A stretch of DNA of 46,366 bases from Edaphobacter lichenicola (lineage in GTDB: Bacteria > Acidobacteriota > Terriglobia > Terriglobales > Acidobacteriaceae). The stretch is from NCBI RefSeq assembly GCF_014201315.1, contig NZ_JACHDY010000010.1, positions 1 through 46,366 on the forward strand, in the 5' to 3' direction. The translations under genes and the position numbers were made by a program. Below the pieces are notes generated by a model, which did no database searches, was not told the DNA's origin, and saw only the letters and a list, made by a program, of their open reading frames with translations. Below are positions 6,334 through 17,400 of the stretch, in pieces. Positions within the stretch are counted from its first letter, which is position 1, and each line of letters opens with the position of its first letter.

Positions 6334-9279
6334 ATGTCTATCGAAGTTCAGGAAATCGTACGGGTCGACCCCGCAGCACTGAGCCTAAGCCAGTGGAATG
6401 AGCGTCTTTATGCTCATTACTTCACAGCTCGGAGCCAAAGTTCCCGATCGCCCGTCTCCCGTCTCCCCGTTAGCGGCGAAGAACTTGCGATCGGAATCGG
6501 ACTTGGCCGCGAAGAGGCCGAGCGAACTCGAGGCGCGTTCGTCACATGTATAAAGAACGGCCTGCAAGGTCGGAGTTTCGCAACTGATGCGATGCATAAG
6601 CACAACATCTGGAAGCGCCAGCAGGTGGCTGTTCCGTTTTACCTTTCACACCTGCTTTTGACGTGCATGGTTGTGAACGATCTAGCGGAAGAACTTCGGG
6701 ATCTTGGGGACTTTCGCAAGCGACTCACAGCAGTTATGGGCGGAGGCCGCCATAACAACCTCTACGCTTTGAGAGTGCTCTGGCAGAAATTGGAGTTATG
6801 GACATCTTCGCAAGAACTGCTGGGAGGCAAACAGGTCAATCGTCTCATCCTTCCTGATATTCCAGAATCCGGCAGGTACTCCCAGATAGGCTATTCGCTG
6901 CGACTCTCTGTTCCATCAAGGCGCGATCAAGATGCGTTGCGTAGCCTTCTCAGCGATCTGGATTGCTATGGACGTGAGCTGGAAGTTCAAAAAGTACTGA
7001 AGGCAATCGCTGGAAGTTTTGGCAAATTCAGTCCTGAATTTCAGGACTTGTACACCGCATTCACATTGTCGCGAAAACACCTGCCCGACAGTGCTCTTAT
7101 TCAAAGTACTTTTTGGAACCTCGTTCGCGCCGTCTCGCTATCAGGTGGCAGCAAATCGGAGATCGAAAATAACCCGAAGCTTCGGCTTGAGCTTGAAGAT
7201 GAGGACGGGCACTTCTGGTTGACCCTTTGCAGCGACCGTCCATTCTCGGGCGCATCATTGCGAACGATTCCGAGTTCGAAAAGCGAATCCGGCGCATATC
7301 CGTACATCGTCAATTGCGGAAATGGAGAGTCTCCCCTCGCGTCCTGTCTTGATCTTATCCTTGGTCTTGATGAGCCTCTTACGCGGGAAGCACTGGAGCC
7401 CATTTGCAAGTCGATAGCCGCTGGCTTCCTGCTCTTTGAAGAGGAAGATGACCGCCTCAGTGTTCAAGCCAAAACACTGCCCACCGCAGGCAGATTGAAG
7501 GCGTTGCTTTCTCAGACTCCGAATCAAGATCTGCGCTTGGCATTGCGCAACAGCAACTTGTCTCATCAGACGTCCCGTTCAATCTATCAAGGCTGGACGG
7601 AATGGAGGGAGATCTCCGCAGAGGCACTACGTGGAAAGGAGGTAAGGCTCTATCCGTCGCTCGCAGCAGTCGATTGTTTACGGCCTGTCTTGTCCCCAGT
7701 GAGAGTGGTGATAAGGGATGGAGTAAGGATCGGCAGTAGTTATCTTGCAGTGCAAAGTTGCCTACCAACTTTCCACGTCGACGGATCAGACAGATGCGAA
7801 CTCCAATTTTCAGACGGATCTTCGAAGGATTTGGTGCGGGATCAAGAGGACGACGGGTGGCTGCTAGGGGCCGTAATCGAGTCGCCATCATTGATCGGTA
7901 CCCAGAGAGTCTGCGCATATCAGATGGGTCTGATAATCGCTGAAAGACTCGTATCGTTCGTCGAAGGATCATTCTCGACACAGTATCGTCCCCCGATCGA
8001 CAAGGATCGTTGGCTCGTTGAAAGCCTTGAAGTAGACCTCATTACCGCTGCAGCAGCGACGAAACTCCAGAACGTGAACCCGGCTTCTTTGGCCAAGATA
8101 GGGCACGATACAGGCATTCGGACTTCCGTCACTTGCTGTCAACCTTCAACTCAATATTTAGTTCTTGAGTTGGCTAGCTTACTAGAGAGCCGTCGTGGCA
8201 TCCCGGAAGGAAAGCTCATCAAGCTGTTCGAGTCTAGGCTCCAGATTTCTGGACCTCAAGTCTGGGCTGTTATCCGCTCCTGGGTGGAAGCCGGATATCT
8301 GGAAGTGCTGACCGATGCGCGTTGGCGTGCTCGTGTCTATTTTGGAAATGTTCCGCGCTTGGCATTTCGAAAACAAGGTGGCGGTCTTTGCACATCGCTA
8401 ACGGGCTTGGTTCCTCTCCATGTATCGAACAGGTTTGAGGAGTATTGCGGTTCCGGTGGCTTTCTCGTGAATGCAAAGTCAAGCAGTTCTTCTTACGTCC
8501 CGCCCATGCTTGAGTGCATAGTCCCGGATATAGAAACGGTCGAACTCATTACGACGGAACTTGGGTTAGATCGACCCACGTTGATCCAACCTTCGAGTTA
8601 TAGTGGCCCTACAATTCGAGAACTGGCCACTTCACGCCCTCCGGCGACTGACGACAATTGGCTCTACTTGAAAAACTGGGACTGGACTAACCGCTATTTT
8701 CGGGACCCTGCCCGGCTTACAGAGCTGAATCAAATTTCCCTCAGTTGGTGCAGGAGGGAGGATGGGCCTGACAGATTCAAAGTTTTCCGCGACGGTGAAC
8801 TATTGCTATGGACGCGCTCTAGGGTGTGGGCAGTTCTGTCCGCATATGCCCTAGCGGGACTTTCTCCATTTGAAGAAGAAGGAAATGACAGTGTCATTTG
8901 TTCGGGCGGCAATATATACCTGCCTCTTCCGCTAGCACGAAGTATCGGATTGAACGGACCGCAGCTGTCAGGACCCATTGATGGGAGATCGAGCTATCGG
9001 TATGTGCTTCCGACGCATAGAGTCAGGCAGGGTATCCTCGCAGCTCTCGGTTTTGCGACCCCGTCTCTGTCACCGATAGGACGCGTTGAGGAGGAACGGT
9101 TGAACCTCCTGTTGCGCGGGAGGGGCGGACCCAAACAATTCGTACCTGAACCACTTCGCCGTCAGCTTCTCGATTTGACTGGACTTGACGAAAGACGTGT
9201 TGGGGGCCTAGTCAGTCAATCCGCGCTTCCGGAACTATATGCTTTTGCGCGGACGCTTGCAGAAAGGAACAACAATTGA
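6334..9279 (+). CDS. druF: Druantia type II DruF-like protein
   Basis: The protein has 981 residues from the ATG at 6334 (1021 if a start at 6214 is used; the start is uncertain because neither has a strong ribosome-binding site). I see no enzymatic motif, signal peptide or membrane segment. One part stands out: residues about 619-672 ('GIPEGKLIKLFESRLQISG...WVEAGYLEVLTD..WRARVYFGN') read like a winged helix-turn-helix, which would suggest DNA binding. It is first in a tight operon: its TGA overlaps the TTG start of the next gene (TTGA), and that gene is 21 bp from the giant helicase. The name comes from position and size within a locus that also has a DruE-like helicase and cytosine methyltransferase, as in Druantia type II; the sequence itself was not recognised. 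It could instead be a specificity or nucleic-acid-binding subunit of a related, unnamed system. Confidence 0.65.
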   Translation: MSIEVQEIVRVDPAALSLSQWNERLYAHYFTARSQSSRSPVSRLPVSGEELAIGIGLGREEAERTRGAFVTCIKNGLQGRSFATDAMHKHNIWKRQQVAVPFYLSHLLLTCMVVNDLAEELRDLGDFRKRLTAVMGGGRHNNLYALRVLWQKLELWTSSQELLGGKQVNRLILPDIPESGRYSQIGYSLRLSVPSRRDQDALRSLLSDLDCYGRELEVQKVLKAIAGSFGKFSPEFQDLYTAFTLSRKHLPDSALIQSTFWNLVRAVSLSGGSKSEIENNPKLRLELEDEDGHFWLTLCSDRPFSGASLRTIPSSKSESGAYPYIVNCGNGESPLASCLDLILGLDEPLTREALEPICKSIAAGFLLFEEEDDRLSVQAKTLPTAGRLKALLSQTPNQDLRLALRNSNLSHQTSRSIYQGWTEWREISAEALRGKEVRLYPSLAAVDCLRPVLSPVRVVIRDGVRIGSSYLAVQSCLPTFHVDGSDRCELQFSDGSSKDLVRDQEDDGWLLGAVIESPSLIGTQRVCAYQMGLIIAERLVSFVEGSFSTQYRPPIDKDRWLVESLEVDLITAAAATKLQNVNPASLAKIGHDTGIRTSVTCCQPSTQYLVLELASLLESRRGIPEGKLIKLFESRLQISGPQVWAVIRSWVEAGYLEVLTDARWRARVYFGNVPRLAFRKQGGGLCTSLTGLVPLHVSNRFEEYCGSGGFLVNAKSSSSSYVPPMLECIVPDIETVELITTELGLDRPTLIQPSSYSGPTIRELATSRPPATDDNWLYLKNWDWTNRYFRDPARLTELNQISLSWCRREDGPDRFKVFRDGELLLWTRSRVWAVLSAYALAGLSPFEEEGNDSVICSGGNIYLPLPLARSIGLNGPQLSGPIDGRSSYRYVLPTHRVRQGILAALGFATPSLSPIGRVEEERLNLLLRGRGGPKQFVPEPLRRQLLDLTGLDERRVGGLVSQSALPELYAFARTLAERNNN

Positions 9280-11381
9280 GCGGCACATTCTTGGGTATTG
9301 CAGAGAGGAGCTTATACAGGACAAATCCGCCCGTTAAGGTGCGTCCACTCTTCCAGGCATCGCCGGACAGAACCAAATGGATTGCACTGGAAATGGAGTT
9401 TCCAAATTCAGGGATGTTGGGCTGGTGGCAGCCGCCGGCGGAGTCTGAACAGTTTAAGGCTTGGACATTCCAAACCGAGGAATCTGGCACATACGATCCA
9501 GCCAAAGACTCACACGACCGATATTTCGTGCGAACACCAGCGACGCCGGCGATCGAGCTGATCGATTTTCATCACCTTGCTGAGCCAGAAGATGTGCGTC
9601 TCTGTCTGACGAAAGAAGGTATAGCTGCAGATCGTTGCGCAACGCGCAACCTGATCTTTAGATGTGGCGACGGCGCGCTCATCGGGCCAATGGAGCTTGT
9701 CGTGCGAGAAGATCGCCTATTTCTTGAGGCAAGGGAGACGCCTACTCAACTATCTGAGATGCCGAACCACCTTGAGGTGACCAACTGGACGAATCATGTG
9801 TTCATGCCCCCAAGGTTTTCACTCGTCAAGATTGGAGATTTTGATCTTTCGAACGATGTGCTGTTCGTCAAGCGCATGTTACGCGAGAGTCGCGACATCG
9901 GTTCGGACGTTATCGCTAGAGCGAAACTGACCGAGAAGCAAATCTCTTCGTTTTGCAATATTCTCGAAACCCTTCCTCTCAACAAATCTCGCCAGCAGAG
10001 ATTGAGGAGACTCACGAGGGTGGCCGCGGCTTTAGGTGAGCATATCTCGCTGCAAGAGGACGGGCTATCGTCGTTGCTTGCGATACCCGATATCGCAGAT
10101 GCCATCGAACGAGAGAAAGAGGCAGCACGGCTTCGTGCCGTGGCTGAAGAGCAGGCGCAGATCGAGGGATTACTGGTCAAACAGCAAGAACTAGTCAGGG
10201 CTAATGCAGAACTTGCACAGGCCTCAGCAGCACTCAAAGAGAGGCTATCGTCAGACGAACTGCGACTCGTGCAGGTTCAGTCAGACTTCGACTTGTCTAT
10301 CGCGGAAACGTTTCTCAAAGCGGAGGAGAACGCCGCCACATTCCTGGGCAACGTCGCACTCATCAAGGCAGCGATCGGAAGAGAGGTGAAGTCCGCATCT
10401 GACAAATCTAGCTGGGGCGAGCGAGGAAGAACATCTGAGAGCATCTGCTCCACGGAGTTGCTCCAAGTACTGAACGAGCGTTTTATTGGACGCGGCCTAA
10501 ACAGCTCTGCGGCAGCGACGCTCTTATCTTCTTGGGCGGCTGGTTTCGTGCCCATTCTTCATGGCGACCTCGCGATGGATTGCCTTGAGTGTGTCTGCGA
10601 CACTCTTACGGGCGGAGAAAATTTCGTTTCCTCTATCTCTCCTACCACTGGCGAAATTTCCGATCTTCTCAGCACAATGGGACGCTCAAGAACAGGTTCG
10701 GGAACTCTCGAAAGCTTTCTAAGAAGAGCTGAGAGCGATGGACAGTTGGCCTCGGTAGTTTTTGAGGGAGTTAATTTGTGCCAGATCGACAACGTCCTTC
10801 TACCACTCTTGGGAGACCTGTCGGATGGAACTCGGCATCGACCGTCAAGTCAGGGTCCTCAGGTCACAAACACGCGTCTTGGTCCTTGGCCTTCAAATGT
10901 CCTGGTCGCTGGTACCTTTACTCCTAGTTCATTATCGATGCCACGTTCTCAGCGTTTGTGGCGCTACTGCAACCTAGTCAGTCCGACACGCAGGGGGCCC
11001 GCTGTGAAGGAAAGCAATACTGGGTCGCTTACAGGAGTCACCCTGTCAGAGTGGCAGCAATGGATAGACGCAGACCGTTCGAACGCCAACGGACCGCTGC
11101 AAACTCTAGCGAAGTATGTATGCGCGAAGATGGGCTCCAGTTCTTCGTATGAAAGATCGTTAGCAGCGCTCGCTTTCGGCTTGGAGGTTAATCTTGCCGA
11201 AATAACAGATCAGGAAAAGCTTCGCATTTTTACCCGTTCGGCGGTAATACCGGCGCTCGTCACATCCCACAAGGATTCCCGAGCACTTCTGGCGGGCGCT
11301 CCTGTCGAATTATCCGAAGTAGATAGCGACATCGTAGACATCATCGGAATTCTGGACAATTCGGTCCCACAAAACGTATGA
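9276..11381 (+). CDS. druG: Druantia type II DruG-like protein with central coiled coil
   Basis: The protein has 701 residues starting at TTG 9276, which overlaps the preceding stop codon; AGAAAGGA at 9261-9268 supports this unusual start. No known catalytic motif is visible. A Glu/Ala/Leu-rich stretch at about residues 270-345 ('EREKEAARLRAVAEEQAQIE') is a likely coiled coil, separating an N-terminal beta-rich part from a mostly helical C-terminal part. That shape suggests a structural or oligomerising subunit. It is translated from the same mRNA as the flanking genes. The DruG assignment rests on order and neighbours, not on recognised sequence. Confidence 0.65.
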   Translation: MSGTFLGIAERSLYRTNPPVKVRPLFQASPDRTKWIALEMEFPNSGMLGWWQPPAESEQFKAWTFQTEESGTYDPAKDSHDRYFVRTPATPAIELIDFHHLAEPEDVRLCLTKEGIAADRCATRNLIFRCGDGALIGPMELVVREDRLFLEARETPTQLSEMPNHLEVTNWTNHVFMPPRFSLVKIGDFDLSNDVLFVKRMLRESRDIGSDVIARAKLTEKQISSFCNILETLPLNKSRQQRLRRLTRVAAALGEHISLQEDGLSSLLAIPDIADAIEREKEAARLRAVAEEQAQIEGLLVKQQELVRANAELAQASAALKERLSSDELRLVQVQSDFDLSIAETFLKAEENAATFLGNVALIKAAIGREVKSASDKSSWGERGRTSESICSTELLQVLNERFIGRGLNSSAAATLLSSWAAGFVPILHGDLAMDCLECVCDTLTGGENFVSSISPTTGEISDLLSTMGRSRTGSGTLESFLRRAESDGQLASVVFEGVNLCQIDNVLLPLLGDLSDGTRHRPSSQGPQVTNTRLGPWPSNVLVAGTFTPSSLSMPRSQRLWRYCNLVSPTRRGPAVKESNTGSLTGVTLSEWQQWIDADRSNANGPLQTLAKYVCAKMGSSSSYERSLAALAFGLEVNLAEITDQEKLRIFTRSAVIPALVTSHKDSRALLAGAPVELSEVDSDIVDIIGILDNSVPQNV

Positions 11382-11402
11382 CGCACGTTGGAGGTTGGTT
11401 TC

Positions 11403-14400
11403 ATGTTGGATCCGCTTGGAGCATTTGCCCGGATTCGGGATTTTTACATAAGCTACCTCGACACTGCTTTTTACATTCGCGATCCTGAGGTATCAATCGC
11501 TCGGCGGCGGCTTCTCGAAGAGACCAGAGCTCTTTGTGCCGAACCCATAATTGAACCGCTAGCGCGCTATTCAAACGCAAGCTTCGCTCTGGAAGATTTG
11601 ATCAATGCCAGTGACGATGATCCGCGCTTGCCGGGTCTGAATGCAAAAGAACGCGATGCTTTCGTGAGACTGGTGCTCTGTGGTCTTTTCGATGCTGTCG
11701 GCGAGGAGCACGGCAAGCCTAAGTCTTCATATAAACCTTTTGCCCATCAAGTCGAGATGATGAGTCGAGGCATTCAAAGGGGAAGGCCTGGGATTGTCAC
11801 CTCAGGAACGGGGTCGGGAAAGACTGAATCGTTCCTTCTACCAATTTTCGCTCGCCTGGCGAAGGAGGCCCGGAGCTGGCGCGCCCCTGAGGAAGGTTTT
11901 CTGCAACACAGATGGTGGCAGAATGACGACGGTGATCCGTTAGATAAATACACCGATCTGCCGAATCGACCCACGCGCCGCAATCAGAATGCGACTCCAT
12001 TCGTCCCCCAAAGAAACGGGGAATCGCGTGCTGCAGCGGTTCGTTCGCTGATCCTTTATCCCATGAATGCTTTGGTCGAAGATCAACTCGCGCGGTTACG
12101 GAAGGCTCTAGACTCTGATGCCGCCCGACTCTTGATGTCCGAAACTTTCAACGACAATCGCATCTTCCTTGGCAAATACACCTCTGCCACTCCGATCACG
12201 GGACATCATTTCAGTCCCGATGCCGGACCTGAAGAGTTCGAACGGAGAGATCGGAAACTCAAGCAGCTGTTCCGTTCGTCATGTCTATTGCAGAAGACAC
12301 AGACAGCGGCACGCGCGCATCAGAACGCATCAACAGATGCAAGATATTTGTTTCCCTCTGTTGATGGTAATGAGATGACATCGCGGTGGGATATGCAGGA
12401 GCATCCGCCTGACATTCTGATCACGAATACCAGCATGTTGAGCGCCATGCTGGCTCGAGAGGTTGACGCCTCGATTTTTGCGAAGACCCGCGAATGGTTG
12501 ATGTCGAACGACGATTCATATTTTTATCTCGTTCTGGACGAGTTGCATTTACAGCGAGGATCGGCCGGCACGGAGGTTAGCCTTCTCCTTCGGCTCTTGA
12601 TCGAACGTCTTGGCCTAAACGATCCATCCCATAGGCATAAGCTTCATATATTGGCATCAAGTGCATCTATGCCGATGAGCGGAGAACTGGGAGAATTAAG
12701 CCTTCAGTATCTGTGGGACTTTTTTGGATCGAACGGGACATGGGAACAGGCAGACCAAAAAGCCGAACGAACAAAGGATCTATGGCGGGGCGCCATTGTT
12801 GAGGGAAGCCCCCTTCCACTTGAGAGTGTCAGTTCACTCTCAGACAAGTCTCCACTTTGTGAATTGTTACGCGTGACGGTGTCGCCGGAAGACGGGCTGG
12901 CCGATCCACAGCACCCTAGTGAAAATGAATTGTTGTGGCAGGCTGTTCATAAGAGTCTGATGCCGTCCGCTCAGTCTGAGTCTCTTCCTCGGTCGGTACG
13001 CGAGTGTATTGAGCAAGCCGGATTTGTTCTTGAGGAAGCTTGCAGTGCTGACGGTCTCCGAAAGCCCCAAACTGTTTCCCAAATCGCTAAACGCCTGTTT
13101 TCGACAATGGATTCGACGGCGATTGAGGCGGTGAGAGCTCTCTTGGTTATTCGGGGTTGTGGGGATCGGTACTCTGAATGGTTTCCATCTCACGCAAGTC
13201 CAAAAACCTCGGCATTTCGGATTCATTTCTTCTATCGGAGTATTGAGGGTCTGTTTGCGCCCGCAATGCTGGACTCTTCTAAACCAGCAGGTTCTCAAGC
13301 GCTTGTAGGCCCCTTGTCTGTTGAGCGCGGCCTGCGTTTCGTCGACATGTTGGATGGCAAACGTCGACTCCTAGAGCTGATCTACTGCGAGTGCTGTGGG
13401 GAGCTCTTCTTTGCGGGAATGAAGGGAGAGAGGAAGGGGACGTCATACTGTGAACTGCTTCCAATAGACCCTGATCTAGATGGGTTGCCTGATGCCGCTT
13501 CCTCACAGCTTTTCGAGGAGTTGTCAGCAAAAGTCTTTGGGGTCTTCTGGCCGTCGTCACAAACGCCTCAATTGAATATCTCGTCGAATGCCGGAAACGG
13601 AACTTGGACGAAGGCTAGTCTTGACCCTGCCAGTGGTGTCGTTAGGGTTGCTACGAATCGCTACGATCCTTGGAGCGCTCCAGACCATGTTCATGGCTAT
13701 TTGTTCGACCGTAGCGGCACTCAGGACCGCCACGGCCGAACGAACAGAGATCCTGGGTCGTGCGTGCCGTATGCGTGTCCCGCCTGTGGCATCAGCTATG
13801 AAAGAAGAAAACGGGGTTATAGGCTTTCTCCGCTGCGAAATTTTCGTACCGGTTTCGCGAAGACGACTCAATTGCTCGCCACTGAAGTCTTTGAAGTGCT
13901 GAGAAAAACCTCTGAGAATCCCAAATTGGTTTCATTCTCTGATAGCCGTCAAGATGCAGCAAAGGCGGCACTAGATATCGAGAGGCGACACCATGAAGAC
14001 TCTGTTCGTCAGATATTGATCGACACTATTGTGGAGGTTGCACAGTCTCGACCCGGTGCAGATACTCTTGCTCGGGACCTCGACGTTACGCGCAAAGCGT
14101 ATGCCGAAGCTTCTTACGATGACCCAAAATTCGATGAGCTAGGTTCAGCAATCAAGAAGTTAACCGTCCAGCTGAAGGCCGCCAATGATTCGTCGATCTC
14201 CATTTCAGAGGTGGTTGAGACGTTGGACGAAGCGGGATTTCAAGGTGTCTCTCCTGAACGAAATGGACTCCGACCGTACTTGTGTCACTTTGCAAATCTG
14301 GGAGTGCATCCGGTAGATGGAACAGGCATGCGGCGCTTTAGGGTCGGTAGCGAAAACCTTGCGTGGTTCGAGCTGTTTGAATTAACGGGTACCACGCTTG

Positions 14401-17400
14401 ACTGGCGTGACGATATGCAGCGCAGGACACAAATTGATGAAGCGCGGCGTGAGTTGGTGGGAGAAGCTCTTGAGTCAATATCTCAGACCATTTTCAACAA
14501 GACTTATTTTTCTATCGAAGAAACAGGGTGGGGGTATCCGACGGTTCCGTTGTCCTGCGTCGCGGATCTAAAAGAACAAAATAAAATCGCCGCCTATATG
14601 CGGGTCCTGGGGGATTCCTATCGAGTGAATGAAAGCCAATTTGACGACCGGCCGAAGGACTGGGCGGACGCGAATGATATCGGCAAATCTGATCGAATCT
14701 TTCGCTATGCACAAGCTTGCACGGGCAGCGATCAAATGGCGGTCCAGGAACTCACTCGAGTTCTAAATATTCTTGACGCACAGAGGCATTCCGGCGGAAT
14801 CATACATACTGGAAAACTCAATATTATGGTGCCATTGCAAGATTCTCCCTGTTGGAAGTGCGTTCGATGCGGAAGAATTCATTTGCACCGGGGCGGTGGT
14901 GTATGCACCCGTTGCTACGAACCGCTCAACGAACTGCCTGATCTCGTTTGCGAAGATGTCCGTCGACGGAACTTTCTTGGAAAGCGGATCGGTCGAGGTG
15001 AACCTCCATTCCGAGTCCGGTGCGAGGAGTTGACCGGGCAAACAGATGACCCAGCCGAAAGACAACGTAGATTCCGGGGGATAATCTTTGACGCTCCATC
15101 CAGTTTGGAGGAAAACGCAAAGCTGATTGATCTGTTGGCTGTGACAACCACTATGGAAGTGGGAATCGACATCGGTCCGCTGCAAGCCGTGTTTCAGGCC
15201 AATATGCCTCCGCAGAGATTCAACTACCAACAACGGGTGGGACGCGCTGGCCGACGCGGCCAGGCATTTTCGATGGTGATGACCGTTTGTAGGAGCAAAA
15301 GCCATGACCTCTACTACTATCGCAATCCGGAACGGATTACCGGAGACCCGCCACCGCCGCCATTTCTCACCAAGAAACAGGTAATCATCCCGCGCAGGCT
15401 GTTGCGAAAGGCCTGGTTGGCATCCGCATTCGACACTCTCAGGTCGGAATGTAGGGCTGCGGGGCAACGGTATCCAGGGGATGATTCTTCGCCTGATATT
15501 CACGGTGAGTACATCCCGAGCAACATTTACTTCGACGCAACGCAGGACTGGGAGGAGCGTTTGAAAGGAGCGCTCTTGAAGACGGAGGTCGCGCGAGACC
15601 GCTTTGCGGCTGTACTTGCATTGGACTCTGACATTTCCGTTCAAACTTTGCTTGAAGACTTGGACCCATCCGATCTAATCGAGGACATCCGAAATTCTCG
15701 TGATCTCGTCGGGGGTGGCGGCGAAGACGGCTTGGCCCACATGCTCGCCGAGGCCGGCAGGCTGCCGATGTTTGGAATGCCAACGCGTGTGAGAAATTTG
15801 TATACCGAGGCCGTGAGGATTGAGGATGACCATCAATTTGAATGGACCAAGATTGATCGTGACCTCGATTTCGCTATTTTTGAATTTGCTCCAGGTGGAG
15901 TCATAGTTAAGGACAAGCAGCAGCATAGACCAATCGGTTTCACCGGTCACCTTGCCGAAAGATTCACTCCTGGTAGAAGAGGTACTCAACAGTCCCTCAC
16001 CCCTTACAGTCCGGCGTTTAGTAGCCCCTTTTGGTTGCTGCGTTGCGTGGCGTGCGGAAGCTGGCATCGTTTTGAGGACAAACCTGAGAATGAGAGTTGC
16101 ACAACCTGCTCGACGTTGCTGGACTCAGCAGGAGCAGGAGAATGTCGCACGCCCTCTGGTTTTCGCACTGATTTGAATCCGAGACTCATACGTGAGAATG
16201 ACCGGTTTGGCTCGCGCAATCGCTCGATCACCGCAGAATCAAGAACTTTTGATCTTTCGCCAACACCAGATGACTTCAACCTGAGCTTGGCATTTCTTCC
16301 GCAGAGTCGGACCTACAGACTTAATCGGGGTCCAGAAATTACGGATGACAATGGAAACGTCTCTGCATTGGGATTCTCTGTCGACTCGTATAGCCACTCG
16401 ATTCCCGGTCTTGATTCAACCAGGCTCGAGCAACAGGCGATAACAAAAGAGTGCGCTCCAGAAATTCGACGTTTACAACCCCAGCCTGACTTAACCGGGA
16501 CCTCCGCTGAGGGCATTTGGATCGCCGCACCAAAAACAACCGACTCTTTGTTCATCGGAGCTTCTGTCGTCCCTCCAGGGCTTTGGATCGACCGAGTCAG
16601 CGGTTCACTTCCTACGAACGGCCCTGCGCTCTTGGCGAACAGGATTACGTCGGTGAGAGCTGCAGCAGTCTCAGCGACATTCATATTCGTCCACCGCGCT
16701 TCTTTGGAGCTTGATGTCGATCCGGATGAGTTTGACCTTATCGATCCAAGAATTCATGCTTCGAAAGGAATTCGCGTCCCTGTTTTGCAAATCGCAGATC
16801 ACCTGGTCAATGGTTCGGGCCTCTGCGAGCGGCTGGCACTCTTGGATTCGAAGGGGATTTCGACTGCGGCGAGACTCGTGAGGTCGATTGTCTCCGAACC
16901 TGAAGCTTTTCCGCTCCGAACCTACCGCATGCTAAAGGACAACATCGATCACGCCGCGCAGTGCGACCAATCGTGCTACTTGTGTCTTCAGCGGTACGGT
17001 AATCAGCCTTATCACGGATTGCTCGATTGGAGATTGGGACTTTCATTTCTCGAAGCAATTGATCGCGCCTCGTTTAGGTGTGGATTGGATGGCAAATTTG
17101 CGGAAAGCCCGTCATTGTGTGACTGGCCGGAGCTGGCGCACCGATACGCAACAGACTTGGTCACAAATTACGGCGGGAACGGAGAGGTTCGGAAGTTAGG
17201 TCGTGACGGGGAGATGACTGCTTTTCGTCTCGACCGCACTGGCGCGGAATGGAATCTCGTCGTACACCCGTTGTGGAACCTGGAAACACCTATCGGCATC
17301 CTCAACGATGCGATCAATGAGCTCGGGCGGTCACCGAAATTCACTGATACTTTCGAACTATCTCGTCGACAGGTAACAGAAAGGGAGCGGCTACGACGGG

